Source: Muricea muricata
Lineage: Eukaryota; Cnidaria; Anthozoa; Malacalcyonacea; Plexauridae
Assembly: GCA_963855995.1 (NCBI GenBank)
Contig: OY979716.1
Location: 33,487,094 to 33,551,093, forward strand
DNA length: 64,000 bases
Reading direction: 5' to 3'
The notes beneath the pieces were generated by a model. That model was not told the DNA's origin and searched no databases. It saw only the letters and a list, made by a program, of their open reading frames with translations. The translations under genes and the position numbers were made by a program. Below are positions 1-10,689 of the stretch, piece after piece. Within the stretch, counting starts at the first letter, position 1, and every line of letters begins with the position of its first letter.

Positions 1-600
1 GTGTACAAACTCTTTGCAGAACAACGTCCGGCGGAAGTGAACAGCGACGATAGTCCGTTTTATTTCGCTGTAAACAATTTAAAGAAACTTGAATCTCTTT
101 CAAATAAAGCTTGGTTTAAAAAACCCCAGCCGGTGTTAACAAACCAGCTAAATTCGATAATGAAGAACATGGCTGAGAAGGCTGGTCTCAATACCAATTT
201 ACTAACCACAGCGGAAGGAAGACAATGATGCAGACCAGAACTTTCCACCAAGCGTCATTCATTATTCCACTGTCAACGAGTCACAGCAAATGGAAATGTC
301 GAGAACCCTGAGTTCAGTTGCAACTGGAAACCGGAGAATTTGTGTAACTTGATGACTGGAAACTCGGCAGTTTCAGTTCACTCGTCGACTAAAATCCAGA
401 AAGCGGCAAGCGAAAACAAAGCCGAAAAACAACATGCCATGCCGGCGTTGTTTTCGAACGCAACGATAAGTGGAGGAAGTATAAATATATCAATAAACAT
501 TCTTAAGCAGTCCCCAACACTATCTATAAGAAGTGTGCAGGATAGCCCACCAAAAACATACAAACGTCAGAGGCTAGTGAGTGATTCTGAGTCAGATTGA
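1..600 (+). pseudogene. DUF3504 / Crypton-type tyrosine recombinase C-terminal fragment, decayed
   Basis: The reading frame enters from outside the window. It gives DDSPFYFAVNN, then NQLNSIMKNMAEKAGL, then in a shifted frame NHSGRKTMMQT and further on YSTVNESQQMEMSRTL. These are the hallmarks of the DUF3504 domain of ZMYM2/QRICH1-like proteins, which derives from Crypton tyrosine recombinases. Frames change near 195-235, and the stretch that should carry the second catalytic histidine (the SGHKN-type motif) is missing between about 270 and 282. The tail, ending KRQRLVSDSESD at 597, is low-complexity and basic then acidic. Recombinase activity is therefore unlikely. It lies just outside the left end of the TTAA-flanked element that starts at 684. 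It could be a host gene exon rather than a transposon piece; the family call is fairly sure, the origin is not. Confidence 0.6.
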
Positions 601-683
601 ACTATATTTTTTTTAACTGAACAGTTTATACTGCATTTAGCCACCCGCGTAGCTGGCGACAACTTCTGTCGAGTTTATATTAA

Positions 684-712
684 AGAGTTATTGTCAACCA
701 CAATGCATTGCG
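684..712 (+). repeat. Left terminal inverted repeat of the Kolobok-type element
   Basis: 29-bp sequence beginning AGAGTTATTGTCAACC and ending TGCATTGCG, directly after TTAA. It is the exact reverse complement of 10657-10685. Confidence 0.75.
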
Positions 713-906
713 ATCGCCCGCAGCCATTTTACGGGTCACGAAATTCTTCTAGAAGTGTTTTGGTATTGAAATCCGAGAATATCTTATCCATCCGTATTGA
801 ATATTAAAATATTATCATTGTTTTAAGTCAAACACGTTTTCAAGTGTTCATTTACAACTTTATTTTGGTTTATTATCTTCGGTTTTGATTATTTGGGTGC
901 GACGAA

Positions 907-3900
907 ATGTCAAACTCAACGCAGCACCGAAATTAAACGAATACGCTTGGACGTCAACGTATTCAACGAGTGGATAAAAGAAAGATTCGACCGGATTTGC
1001 TGAAAAATCGCACAGTGATTTTGCCAAGTATTTGCTGAATAAGGTCGACGAGCAATCGGAGCAAAGTGATAGAAGCAGTGCGCCATCTGTAGGTAGACCC
1101 CTAGGTAAGTCGCAAATATAAGAATAACGAATTTCCTGTTTTATTTATCATTTAACTCGGTAGATTTTTTAATTGACGGTTGGCTTTTGCATTATTTTAC
1201 TTAGTACCCCCGTCCTATTCGACGCCTATGAAAAGCCAAGTGGATAGACCCTTATTTGGTCAATGTTCTCCCGTTGTCGTTGAAGGTGAATCAAGTCGCA
1301 ATGAGTAAGTTCGAAAAGTTTCATAATATCTAACCTGACTGAGTCAGGCCCTTTCCTTCATTCGCCAGGTGTTACATAATATCATGGGTTTACGGTATGG
1401 AGGTTTGCCTGTACAATATGCTTTTTTTAACATTTAAGACTGTAGATGTGACTGGATTCGCGGACACTGTCCATTCTGGTCTGAATATTAGCATGGTGGA
1501 AAGTGTATCCATGACACTAAATCCTGAGTTTGGAGCATATGCTGGAAGTGTTTCTTCAGATAGTGATGATAGTGAATCAACGTAAGTAAACTAATTTCAG
1601 TACATAGAATCTTTTTCTTATTTATCAGTGTATATATACTTACGGGAAATAACAAATTACATGTTATAAAGTTTATCTAACAAACAAGATTGTATATATT
1701 GTGCCTTCAGTGCTTTTATTGCCGATTTCAGAATATGTAAATTTTGTTTACTTTTATTGTAAGTTCAACGGTCAGTGAATCAGAATCTGAAACCAGGCCA
1801 AATTACTTGGTTGGAACAGATGAATTGTAAGTTATGCACTTCAATTATTGTGACAATTATGCCAACCATTTTGAATATAGCATATGTTGTGTATGGGCAT
1901 GAAATAGTGAGCAAGGAATGACTGCACCTGCAAGGTGTGAAATGGTCAAAAACTTGGTCAAAATAAAATTTATGCTATGATTTTTAGGAATTATTCAGAA
2001 GATTCTGCTGATGAAAGTATTTCAAGTATCAAGGACTTATCATCACCAAAAGGTGAAGAAGATATGGACATAAGTGACATCGAAGTAGTGGTAGCATTGA
2101 AGTGGTCGGAGAAGTCAATTATGGTCCTGAGACAAGAGAGGAATGGAGAAAGCGACTCACAACAAATCTGAATGAAAAGTTAAAAAAAATGAACAATTGT
2201 GGGAAGCAAAGTGAGGAACATAATAAGTATTTTTCCCAAGATAGAGTGGTAGTTGATGTTAGCATCCTGTTGGAAATGTTCAGCAAATGTCAAGTCAACG
2301 AATGTGTAGCAAAAGCAGAGGTGAAAAGGTGGCAAATTAAAGGTGGTGTAGTTGATGTTCTCTGGGCTTGTGCTGATGGCCATACTGACCACTGGATGTC
2401 TTCACATGTTGTGTGAGAAAAGAGGGCAAAAAGTATTTGTTAATACTTTGCTAATGGCTTCCTCTATTTTAAACACTGGGAACAATGGTTTTTTATCGGC
2501 ATCAACTTTCCACAGAATCCAGAGGAACTATGTTGTACCAGAAGTGTCCTCATCTTGGGAAGAAATGAAAAAGGAAATCTGGCTTGTTCTTGGAAAGGAG
2601 AGTTTAATATTGTCTGGAGATGGGAGAAGTGATTCCCCAGGTCATTCTGCTAAGTATGGCACGTATATTCTTATGGAGCAGTTCCTAGATGTCATTTGTG
2701 GACATAGAGATCATCGACAAAAGAGAAACTGGTGGAGTGTCAACAAACATGGAGGTGACCAGTCTACGAAAGCTTCTTGAAAGAATTGTTGGCAAATTGG
2801 TAGTTAGTGAAATTGTGACAGATGCATCAACTTCAATAATAGCATTGGTTAGAAAAATGAAAGGTACAGTACTGTATATTATATTTGTTGCTGCAGTAAG
2901 GTGTGAAGTTGTGCACCCCAAAACATTTTTTGCACCTCCCCCCTCCCCATTTTATGAATTGTTAGCACCAAACAAAATATTTTACACTTTCTCAAAAAAA
3001 CAGTTTGCTAACTGGCCCACTGCCCTGAAAAAAAAAACCTGGCATCAAAAATACTAGGCACCCCTCTAAAAATTTTTGCAACTTGAAGCAAAATGTAAAC
3101 TCCGTCTCTGAAAAGCCATCTCTTATTGGTATAAATAATATTTTGTTTGTTTATCTTGTAGAAAAGTAGCCTGACCATTTTTCAGACTTGTTTCATACCT
3201 TGGATATTTGGCATAAAACAATTAAATTAACGAAAAAACTTGCCAAGGTAAGTAGAGGATCAATAAAACCATTATTTTTTACCAGTCACTACAAGTGATT
3301 TTTATGTTTCTCAGACTGCCAAAGTTAATGGTTGCGGGGCAATTAATCAATGGGCAGAACCAATTAAAAATCACTTCTGGCATGTAGCTGAGCACTGCAA
3401 TGGTGATGCAGAGGTTTTAAAGGTAAGGCTCAACTTAATTTTATAATACTATGTGGTGTACTTATATACTATGCATAGCTGGCATTTTTTTGAATGGTAC
3501 AGTTGGGTGCCCCCCCTAAAAATTGTTTGCACCCCACCAAAAATACTTTGCACTCCCAGGAAAGTTTACAAACTGGATCATCTCACAAGAGTGAACCATA
3601 CCCTCAAAATTATTGCCCCCCCTCCCCCCCAAAAAAAACAAAATGTGTAAACCATAAATGCAAAAAATTGATGCACCTCTGTCATATACTTGAAAATAGT
3701 ATATAAAAAAATAAATAAACAAAGCCACATTGAAAGTCATTGTTATTTATTTTCACTAAATATTGCCAAATTTTTTTAAGGATAATTGGTTTGGTGTGCT
3801 GCTCCATGTTGCTGGCGAGCATGTATGGGCAGAAAGCGAACGCAATCATGGCCCATTGGTTGACAGAGAAACGGACAAAGTCTTTTTAGACAAAAATTCC

Positions 3901-4796
3901 AAAGCATTAGAAGCGATAAGAAAAATTGTCACAGACCCAAAATTTCTTAAAGCATTGGATCAATATGTGACATTTCGGTAAACTGATATAATGAATGCAA
4001 GAAGTTGTTTTAAATAATTTCAACAGAAGCCATTGATTGATCTAGCTCAACTGTTATATACTTACTTTGCTTTTAGGCATACCTGCAAGCTTGAAACTTT
4101 GAATTCAAAACTGAAAGTTTATAAAGGTCGCATCAACAGTTCTTTGATGTACTTTAAGCCTGGTCCTCACTAGTGACATAAGCATAAGCACCAGATAAAA
4201 CAAAAGACAAAACAAAGAAATCCACTGAAGCGTACGACGTAAGCATCGACATAAGCATATGCACAAGCGTAAGACTACGAGCATAAGCTATGGCAGAACA
4301 AAAGCAAATTCAAAAGAAAATTCGTTTTGTTTTGTCTTCGCAAACCTCAAAGGAAAATTTATCCTTTGTTATTTTGCTTATGCTTATGTCGCTAGTGAGG
4401 ACCAGGCTTTAATTCATTCAACAATAAAATGTTTGTTTTGCTCTCTAGAAATGAGGCGTATTTGGCCAGAACATTGATCGCTGTGATGGATCATAACAAT
4501 AATTTGGCAAGGAAGCTATTTTCAGTTCAAGTGGTGATCTAAAGTATCACAAAGAGTACAGCAAGAGGTCAAAACATTGGTCAGCCCAAGTAACTAAAGA
4601 CGATAAGACATATGACTTTTGGCCTCTTCTTGTTTCAAGAATTTTAAAAAAGAGGGTTGCTGATCGGAAGACCATTTTGCGAAAATCCGTTATCCCTGCA
4701 GATCACCCCAAAAATATTGCTCCTACAATTGCTATGAAACCAGTGCCTAAAACAAGTGATGTGGTCCAAAAATCGCTATCACGATATTCAAAGTGA
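907..4796 (+). pseudogene. Kolobok-like transposase, ten exons, frameshifted
   Basis: Exons with good GT/AG borders: 907-1104, 1205-1304, 1446-1581, 1764-1826, 1988-2863, 3162-3247, 3315-3422, 3781-3977, 4077 to about 4153, and 4449-4796. The early exons encode an acidic serine-rich region. The core has SGDGRSDSPGHSAKYGTYI, DKRETGGVSTNMEV, EIVTDASTS, LDIWHKTIKLTKKLAK, GAINQWAEPIKNHFWH, GEHVWAESERNHGPLVDRET and HPKNIAPTIAMKP. This is the order seen in a DDE-type transposase family common in cnidarians and fish; the aspartates of SGDGR and VTDAS and the glutamate of VWAESE are candidate catalytic residues. The first ATG (907) is in a different frame from the following residues, and further frame changes fall near 2090, 2400 and 2690. 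It ends at TGA 4794-4796. A 252-bp MITE sits in or next to the ninth intron. Confidence 0.65.
4157..4408. mobile_element. MITE with 3-bp TTA duplication (PIF/Harbinger-like size)
   Basis: Ends AGCCTGGTCCTCACTAG...CTAGTGAGGACCAGGCT are inverted repeats, flanked by TTA at 4154-4156 and 4409-4411. Subterminal repeats of the type GACATAAGCATAAGC occur at both ends. No coding capacity. The right half has a relative at 49136-49262. The superfamily is inferred only from the TSD. Confidence 0.7.
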
Positions 4797-5505
4797 AACA
4801 TGTTATTGCCACTTGTGCAAGTCTATTATAAATAAAGAGGAATTTTTCTAGCTTATTATTGAAAGGCATGGGTAAAAGATATGACTAAAAAATAAAGAAA
4901 TACTCTGGCATTTGTCAATATTTTGTTTTGAAAATTCTTGAACAGGTAAAATGAGGAGGGCAAGATCAACAATAAATAAACTGCGTGGCAATTTTTTGAA
5001 CAATGAGAAATTTAATGTAAAGTTATATCAATTAATATATAAGGGTAGAAAATGTTTATGCTCTCTTGAATCCCATATAAATGCCATCTTCTGCAGGGTA
5101 CAATTGCCTAATTGTGAGAACGGCACAAGAGGGACACACTCGTCTGTTACCCCGTCCAAGTTTTTATACCTCCCCAATATGTACTGTCTGTATGCAGCTT
5201 TTCTAAAACTGTTCGTAGAGTAATCGGGTTCCTCGGCACGTATGTCACATCTAGCCCGTATTACAAAAACAAGAACATCTCGATCGGTGCATGTGTTTTG
5301 GAAGGTGACATTATGATGTGATACACCTGACCTTTCCACAGCATTTGTCCTCTTCGTCCCTTGGCATGGGACGGCAAACGGAGTAACTACAGAATACCCC
5401 GCCACTGAAATCAATTTCTACTAAAGCACTCGCCTACTATACGCAGTCAGATTTATATGCATACTTAAACCGCGTAGCAACAAAACCTACTTAGCCTACT
5501 TTACT

Positions 5506-5775
5506 GTGCAGCCTACACAACCTACACGGCCCACACAACAAAAAATGCCTACACAAAACCTACACGGCCTACAAACCTACACGGCCTACAGACCTACACG
5601 GCCTACAGACCAACACGGCCTACATACCCACATGGCCTACAGACCTACACGGCCTACATACCCACATTTCCTACAGATCTACACGGCCTACAGACCTACA
5701 CGGCCTACAAACCCACATGGCCTACACGGCCTATAGTACATACCTACACGGCCTACACGGCCTACAGACCTACGG
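5506..5775 (+). repeat. Minisatellite of CGGCCTACA-type units
   Basis: Irregular tandem array built from short units such as CCTACACGG, CCTACAGAC and CCACATGG, about 270 bp, within the Merlin. The long Thr/Pro/Arg/Gln reading frame across it is only the repeat translated. Confidence 0.85.
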
Positions 5776-5828
5776 TCATGGCTTTATAGGATACCCTAAG
5801 GTCGAAATGTCGAGAGAGCACTGGGACC

Positions 5829-6165
5829 GAGTTGCCCCTGTGTTTTGTGTATCCCAATACATATAATAACTATCAATATCGAGTAATTCTTGGGTTGTCA
5901 CATTTCTCACTCACTGGGACTGTATCTACCTCACCAAATTTAGCTAAAGAGGGAGCGCGTAGCGCGACAATCATTACTCGACCTTCGGGCTCGCGCTTTA
6001 GCTAAATTTCGTGAAGTAGATACAGTCCCAGTGAGTGAAAATAGTTTTAATACAGCAAAACAGTGGGCTTATTGTCGCGCAACGCGCTCCCTCTTTAGCT
6101 AAATTTGGTGAAGTAGATACAGTCCCAGTGAGTGAGAAATACACAAAACACAGGGGCAACTCGAA
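5829..6165. repeat. Foldback element with nested inverted and direct copies
   Basis: Outer arms CGAGTTGCCCCTGTGTTTTG (from about 5829) and CAAAACACAGGGGCAACTCG (to about 6165). Inside, the block ending ACTGTATCTACCTCACC (5907-5973) is inverted relative to two further copies at about 5994-6043 and 6071-6141 that contain GTAGATACAGTCCCAGTGAG. No gene. Confidence 0.7.
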
Positions 6166-6389
6166 CGATAAATATTTTCAAATCGGGTACCGTCAAGAAT
6201 ATAATGCCACTCGCTTAGCTCGTACCAATTATAAAACTTCTCCAAACCAACTATCTGCATCTAACTACACGCATCACAAACGTCAAAATTTAACATAATG
6301 TGCGAATTCGTAACACAATACTGCACCCTGACCCTAACCCCAACCCTAATCCTAATCCCAACCCCAAAAACCTAACATGCATGAAATTC

Positions 6390-6579
6390 CCCTAACCCTA
6401 ACCCTAACCCTAACCCTAACCCTAACCCTAACCCTAACCCTAACCCTAACCCTAACCCTAACCCTAACCCTAACCCTAACCCTAACCCTAACCCTAACCC
6501 TAACCCTAACCCTAACCCTAACCCTAACCCTAACCCTAACCCTAACCCTAACCCTAACCCTAACCCTAACCCTAACCCT
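6390..6579 (-). repeat. Interstitial telomeric repeat, (TTAGGG)n on the minus strand
   Basis: About 31 uninterrupted CCCTAA units, preceded at 6325-6375 by degenerate copies (CCCCAA, CCTAAT, CCCCAAAAACC). The TTAGGG unit fits most metazoan telomeres. It lies inside the Merlin. The Leu/Thr and Arg/Val reading frames it produces are not genes. Confidence 0.95.
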
Positions 6580-7686
6580 TACCAGTCGTAGGAGCCCAAT
6601 AACCATCATGTACATGTTGCAAGGAAATGATCGACTGCCATTTGAAATGTAAGAATTCAATCCGAGTACAAATGATCTTGTACTTAATAAGCAAGGTACA
6701 AAATAACCTGAGCAAGAGCTCATGGACACAGCCTTCTTCTGAATGAAATTGTGCACATGTTTTGGGAAAAGCTCTTCATAATCAAAGGGAACAAACATGA
6801 CACGTCGATGTAAGTCTGCCCATGTATTCTCGTGCTGCCGGGCCAGCTTTGCTTGTTTCGACACCGACATTTTTGAAGCAATAAACAAACAAATTTTGAG
6901 CGAAGTTGTTTTAAAACGTTCTTAATTTATGGTCCAACCACGTTTGTATTAAAATAAAATAATTACTATTGTGCGTGAGAATGTAATTATACCCTGGCTA
7001 TTGCTTGCATAATGAAAGGCTCATTACACGCCAACAAAAACATAGAAGTACATCCCGAAAACAATCTACAGAATTACTTTTAAAAAAAGAGCCCTTTGAA
7101 ATTGGAGTAGCCAAAATTATTGTAGTAACCTAAGCTCTATTAATTGCTCTGAAAGACCATCAATTCGTAAAAACACAATGTAGAAAACACTTGCATGAGG
7201 GATGTATAGCTAGCTTCTTAAAGGTATGAAGCATTTGAAATTAATTCAAAGCAAGCAGAGCTGTTAGATTTATACAATACGTTGTAGAAAATTGTAGAAT
7301 TTCAATTGCTTCGTACGTTTAAAAAGTTAGCTGAATTCCTCAAGTGAATACCACATTGTGTTTGTACGAATTGATGGTATTTCAAAGCAGTTAGAACTGT
7401 CAGGTTATTACAATAGTTTTGACTCATTTCAATTTTAAAGGCGGCTCCTTGTTTTGATACACCCTGTATAGTACTTATACAGTACTGTAGACTATGCGTA
7501 TGCCCACGGCGTCGTTTTCACAAGCGTTTTGTATTGTTCCTCGATCCATATTGTTTTAAACAATAGAAAACGCTTGCGTCATCGTAGGCACTTAAAAAGC
7601 GCCATCAACGCAGATCGTAATAGCGTCTTATTAAAGAGTAACACCAACCTTCGACTCTCCAATTCCGTATTCATTAAGTGACAACC
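6580..7686. other. Non-coding interval of the Merlin, with one short hypothetical minus-strand frame
   Basis: No recognised gene. A minus-strand frame from an ATG near 6869 down to about 6705 reads MSVSKQAKLARQHENTWADL and on to VHNFIQKKAVSMSS, with balanced composition, before running into the telomeric repeat. It might be an exon of something captured. I cannot assign it. The rest is AT-rich unique-looking sequence. Confidence 0.3.
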
Positions 7687-8736
7687 ATGTACAGAGTAAA
7701 AGTCAAACGAAATATTGGAATACAAGCTGGACCTGCAACAATGGGAAAGCAAAATATGGCAACTCAGTGTGAATTGTTGCAGAACAGCAACGAAAAAAGT
7801 AGCTACCAACGTGAAATGTCAACCAGTGGTAAGCACCTTACATATGACGAACTTGTTCAAAATTTTCTGCAAAGCAACACTGCGACAGTCGAATGGTTGA
7901 AACATATCGGATTATTGGCCAGTGAAACGCTGTGCCCGACATGTTTTACTCCAATGAGATGGACAACGTGAATGGACAGATCAGATGGTTTTAAGTACGA
8001 ATGCCGTGGAGGGCAAGCGGTCAAACGTCATCGGGTAGAACAAAGTATCAGACATGGCAGTTGGTTTGAGAAAAGCAATTTAACGCTACAGGAAATAATG
8101 AAAATTACGTATTGGTCGTGTGCAGATCTTTGCGAGAGCCAAGTAAAAACACAATTACGGATTAATTCCAATACAATTGTCGACTGGTCGATGTTTTGCC
8201 GAGAAATTTGCGAGCTCAGCATAGTTCGAAGAAGTGAACCACAAGGAGGAAAAGGCATACGAGTGCAAATTGATGAAAGCAAGGTGGGCAAACGTAAATA
8301 TCACCGTGGGCATTTTGTTGAGGGACAATGGGTCTTCGGGGCCATTGAAGAGGATTCCCGCAAATGTTTTATCGCGGCCGTTGAGGACAGAACTGAAAAG
8401 ACATTGGTTTCTTTAATTCGTAAGTGGATCAAACCTCAAAGCATTATCGTGTCCGACTGCTGGAAGGGTTACATTAATCTAAGTAAATACGGCTACGTTC
8501 ACGAAACCGTGAATCATTCTCAAGAATTTGTGAATCACACAGGAGGTCACACAAATAAAATCGAGGGTCATTGGAGACAGTTAAAAACTAGTTTGCCAAC
8601 TCATGGTCGTAGAAAACATCATTATTCGTCATATTTTGCAGAATTTATGTGGCGATACATTCACAAAGGTGAAGATTTATTTAGTGTTTTTTTAGAAGAC
8701 ATTAAACATACTTATAACTTTCAGGCGCACAAATGA
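7687..8736 (+). pseudogene. Merlin transposase (ISXO2/IS1016-like DDE), one in-frame stop
   Basis: The frame from ATG 7687 to TGA 7969-7971 and the frame 7972-8736 are the same phase, so the gene is about 349 codons with one nonsense codon between MRWTT and MDRSDGFKYECRGG. An N-terminal CPTCFTPMRW zinc-ribbon half precedes the break. The ISXO2-like core follows: VQIDESKVGKRKYHRGH (first Asp), then IIVSDCWKGY (second Asp), then GGHTNKIEGHWRQLK (Glu) and HYSSYFAEFMWRY. These motifs are typical of Merlin transposases and IS1595-type relatives. The rest of the protein is intact, so the nonsense change may be recent, or a reading error. It ends 254 bp before the right Merlin end. Confidence 0.85.
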
Positions 8737-9988
8737 GTGTTTCAAATATTGATATGTTATACTATAATGTAAAGTAAAACACTTCCCATTGCATTGTATG
8801 AAATACAGCCTGCTGCTTTTCCAAAATATATTTTGCACCGAGACAGCACTGCTATATAACAATGTCTTTCAGACGAGCTGAGTCATTTAAAGGATTATCT
8901 TGCTATATCTCGCTATAATTATATCTCGCTGTAGGCTTGTAGGCTGTCAACATGACCACTTTTACTCGCGGGGTATTCTGTACTTGTACCCGGCAAACAC
9001 CGCGAGTGCACCATGATGGCTTTGTAGGTGGATAGGAGGGGACAGAACCACCAAACTCCACCAAATTTTTAGCATACTGTAAGCTTCCTTTGCCATTTGA
9101 CAAGAGCTCCGAGAGAGCTCGGTCCTTCTGCTCTTCATCTATTGTAGTAATGAATTCCTGTTGTAAAATTATAATATATGTTCAGTCCCCAGCCTAATTG
9201 TAGCACTCTCCTCTAATAAGCCAAGTCCAAAAAGTGACAAAAGCCTGTACCTTTTCAAATACAGATTAATACAGCATAAAGGGGTATGTGTTGTGTATAT
9301 TATATTCACAGAACCATTGTTTTGATGACAATTGAACAACCCCCCAGACAGGCAGACACAGTAGCCACCGCTATATTCAAAATGCAGCAATAAACCCCCA
9401 AGGGGCTATAAATGCAGACAATACGGTAATTCATTTATCATCACAGCTAATGACAAGATTTATAATCTAAAAAGAATATATTAGAACACAAAACAAAAGA
9501 ACACTCACGGAAATTTCTTGTTTTAATTTTTCCGTCGCATCTGATGCAGCGCTCAAATGCACTTCGTCCTGCGTTAGCATTTTGAATCCAGTGGTGAACC
9601 ACTTGAGCCACATTCTTTATTTTTGCAGCTTGCCTTTTTGGTTCCACACGTGCACTGCATGGTACAACGCAAACCTTCGTCGCGGCAAGGGCAACCGCGT
9701 TTTTTTCTGCCGCTGCCCTTGCTGCAAGTATTTTTACAGCTGCAATACTACAACGAAAACAAAACTGAATTTTAGGTCGAATACTATGTGCTATAAATAA
9801 ACGAATATTCTTGTAGATTCTTAGTGAATTAGGGCAAAAATATTCAACGTACTTGTCTTTCAAAGGCAATATTCGCCGACGGGCCTGCTACCAGCTGTTC
9901 TTGCTCGCCTTCTGGTCGTTCTGGAGCTTCGCAAGTGCCTCCTGTACCCAATACTTGTTGTTCAACGTAAACCGGAGAACCATAAACA

Positions 9989-10482
9989 TTAGAGACCTTT
10001 AGTTTGGCGTTTACGGCAAACGGCAAACCTGAGACACGTCCTTTGAGATAGAAATAAAACTAGTGACCGTGAAATGTTTTACCTATACGAACTATTAATA
10101 AGAATAAATACACTGCACATAGATAGATCGTTCGATCACAGACACTTGCTGACTGACGTCAATTATTTTCCTGCTTACATGGCTTCACGTTTGAATTGTG
10201 GCGTTTCATGTTTGAATTCTACAATTGAACTGCTAGACATGCTCATAGCGGCTCACTACAAACGTGAAACGTCAACTCGAACGTCAAGCGATTGAGGCCC
10301 TAAACTGTTTTCCGTCAGTGATACCTTTCGGTGGTCATACAAGTACATCGTAGATCAGTATTTTCGATTTATTGAATACATCGTTTAGTTTGAGCACTTT
10401 ACGGTTCATGATTTCGTTTTTATAATAATGAACACGCTTGAGGTTTGCCGTTTGCCGTAAACGCCAATCTAAAGGTCCCTAA
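9989..10482. mobile_element. MITE with 42-bp inverted repeats, TA target, in exon 1 of the P2X7-like gene
   Basis: Arms at 9989-10030 and 10441-10482 match at 40 of 42 positions: TTAGAGACCTTTAGTTTGGC and on, versus TTAGGGACCTTTAGATTGGC. TA borders suggest a Tc1/mariner-type target, but TTA/TAA (Harbinger) cannot be excluded because the border is palindromic. It interrupts the CXC/P2X7-like gene after DPEDDL. Confidence 0.75.
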
Positions 10483-10656
10483 TAAGGTCATCTTCCGGGT
10501 CATATCGCGAAATATTCAGATCAGAATTTGTTTCGGAGTCAGACATTTTTGCTTGAAGCTATTACAGCTTGAGATCTTCACTTCTCGCAATGGCGAATTT
10601 ACATACCAGGCGCATAATTATCATGTGTAACTTCAGTTAAAAAACAAACACAGGCG

Positions 10657-10685
10657 CGCAATGCATTGTGGTTGACAATAACTCT
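10657..10685 (-). repeat. Right terminal inverted repeat of the Kolobok-type element
   Basis: Reverse complement of 684-712, followed by TTAA at 10686-10689. The perfect 29-bp match across 10 kb, with matching TTAA on the outside, is unlikely to be chance. Confidence 0.75.
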
Positions 10686-10689
10686 TTAA

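Larger units (their letters stand above)
5380..8990 (+). mobile_element. Merlin DNA transposon inserted in the P2X7-like gene
   Basis: Ends GGAGTAACTACAGAATACCC (5380) and, reverse-complemented, GGTACAAGTACAGAATACCC (8990) form imperfect inverted repeats of about 25 bp. The 8-bp direct repeat CGGCAAAC flanks them at 5372-5379 and 8991-8998. An 8-9 bp duplication and ends starting GG suit the Merlin (IS1016-type) superfamily, as does the ISXO2-like transposase inside. Deleting the element with one repeat joins ...WCTRGVCR to PMPRDEEDKCC in frame, which supports the borders independently. Confidence 0.8.
5056..10546 (-). pseudogene. CXC-motif plus P2X7-ballast-like zinc-binding protein gene, split by Merlin and a MITE
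   Basis: Minus-strand gene starting at ATG 10546 (MSDSETNSDLN...), interrupted by the MITE 9989-10482 and resuming at 9988. Exon 1 ends at donor 9853. Exon 2 (9747-9509) encodes a cysteine-rich CXC-like block, YCSCKNTCSKGSGRKKRGC then PCRDEGLRCTMQCTCG. Exon 3 begins at 9157 and reads into SWCTRGVCR, where the Merlin (5380-8990) is inserted. The other side continues PMPRDEEDKCC, then CTDRDVLVFVIRARCDIRAE, FRKAAYRQYIL, LGRGNRRVCPSCAVLTIRQL and DGIYMGF. That is the order of the C-terminal zinc-binding ballast domain of P2X7 receptors, but with no channel part. Frameshifts occur near 9590, 5310 and, in a run of five A, 5160. It stops at 5056-5058, convergent with the transposase end at 4796. DNA or zinc binding is inferred from the cysteine motifs. 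Confidence 0.7.
680..10689. mobile_element. Kolobok-type DNA transposon (TTAA target duplication), nested and degraded
   Basis: Near-identical ends face each other: AGAGTTATTGTCAACC... at 684-712 and its reverse complement at 10657-10685 (29 bp), each flanked outside by TTAA (680-683 and 10686-10689). TTAA duplication is shared by Kolobok and piggyBac. The transposase inside (907-4796) is not piggyBac and resembles the Kolobok group. Two genes point at each other: the transposase starts 220 bp from the left end and the CXC/P2X7-like gene starts about 140 bp from the right end. Removing the Merlin (5380-8990 plus one 8-bp duplication) and the MITE at 9989-10482 leaves an ancestral element of roughly 5.9 kb. 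All frames carry several frameshifts, so the copy is dead. Confidence 0.68.

Noticed and set aside
6352..6888. Long Arg/Val and Leu/Thr reading frames
   Set aside because: Translation of the (CCCTAA)n array; only the far minus-strand start of the frame has normal composition.
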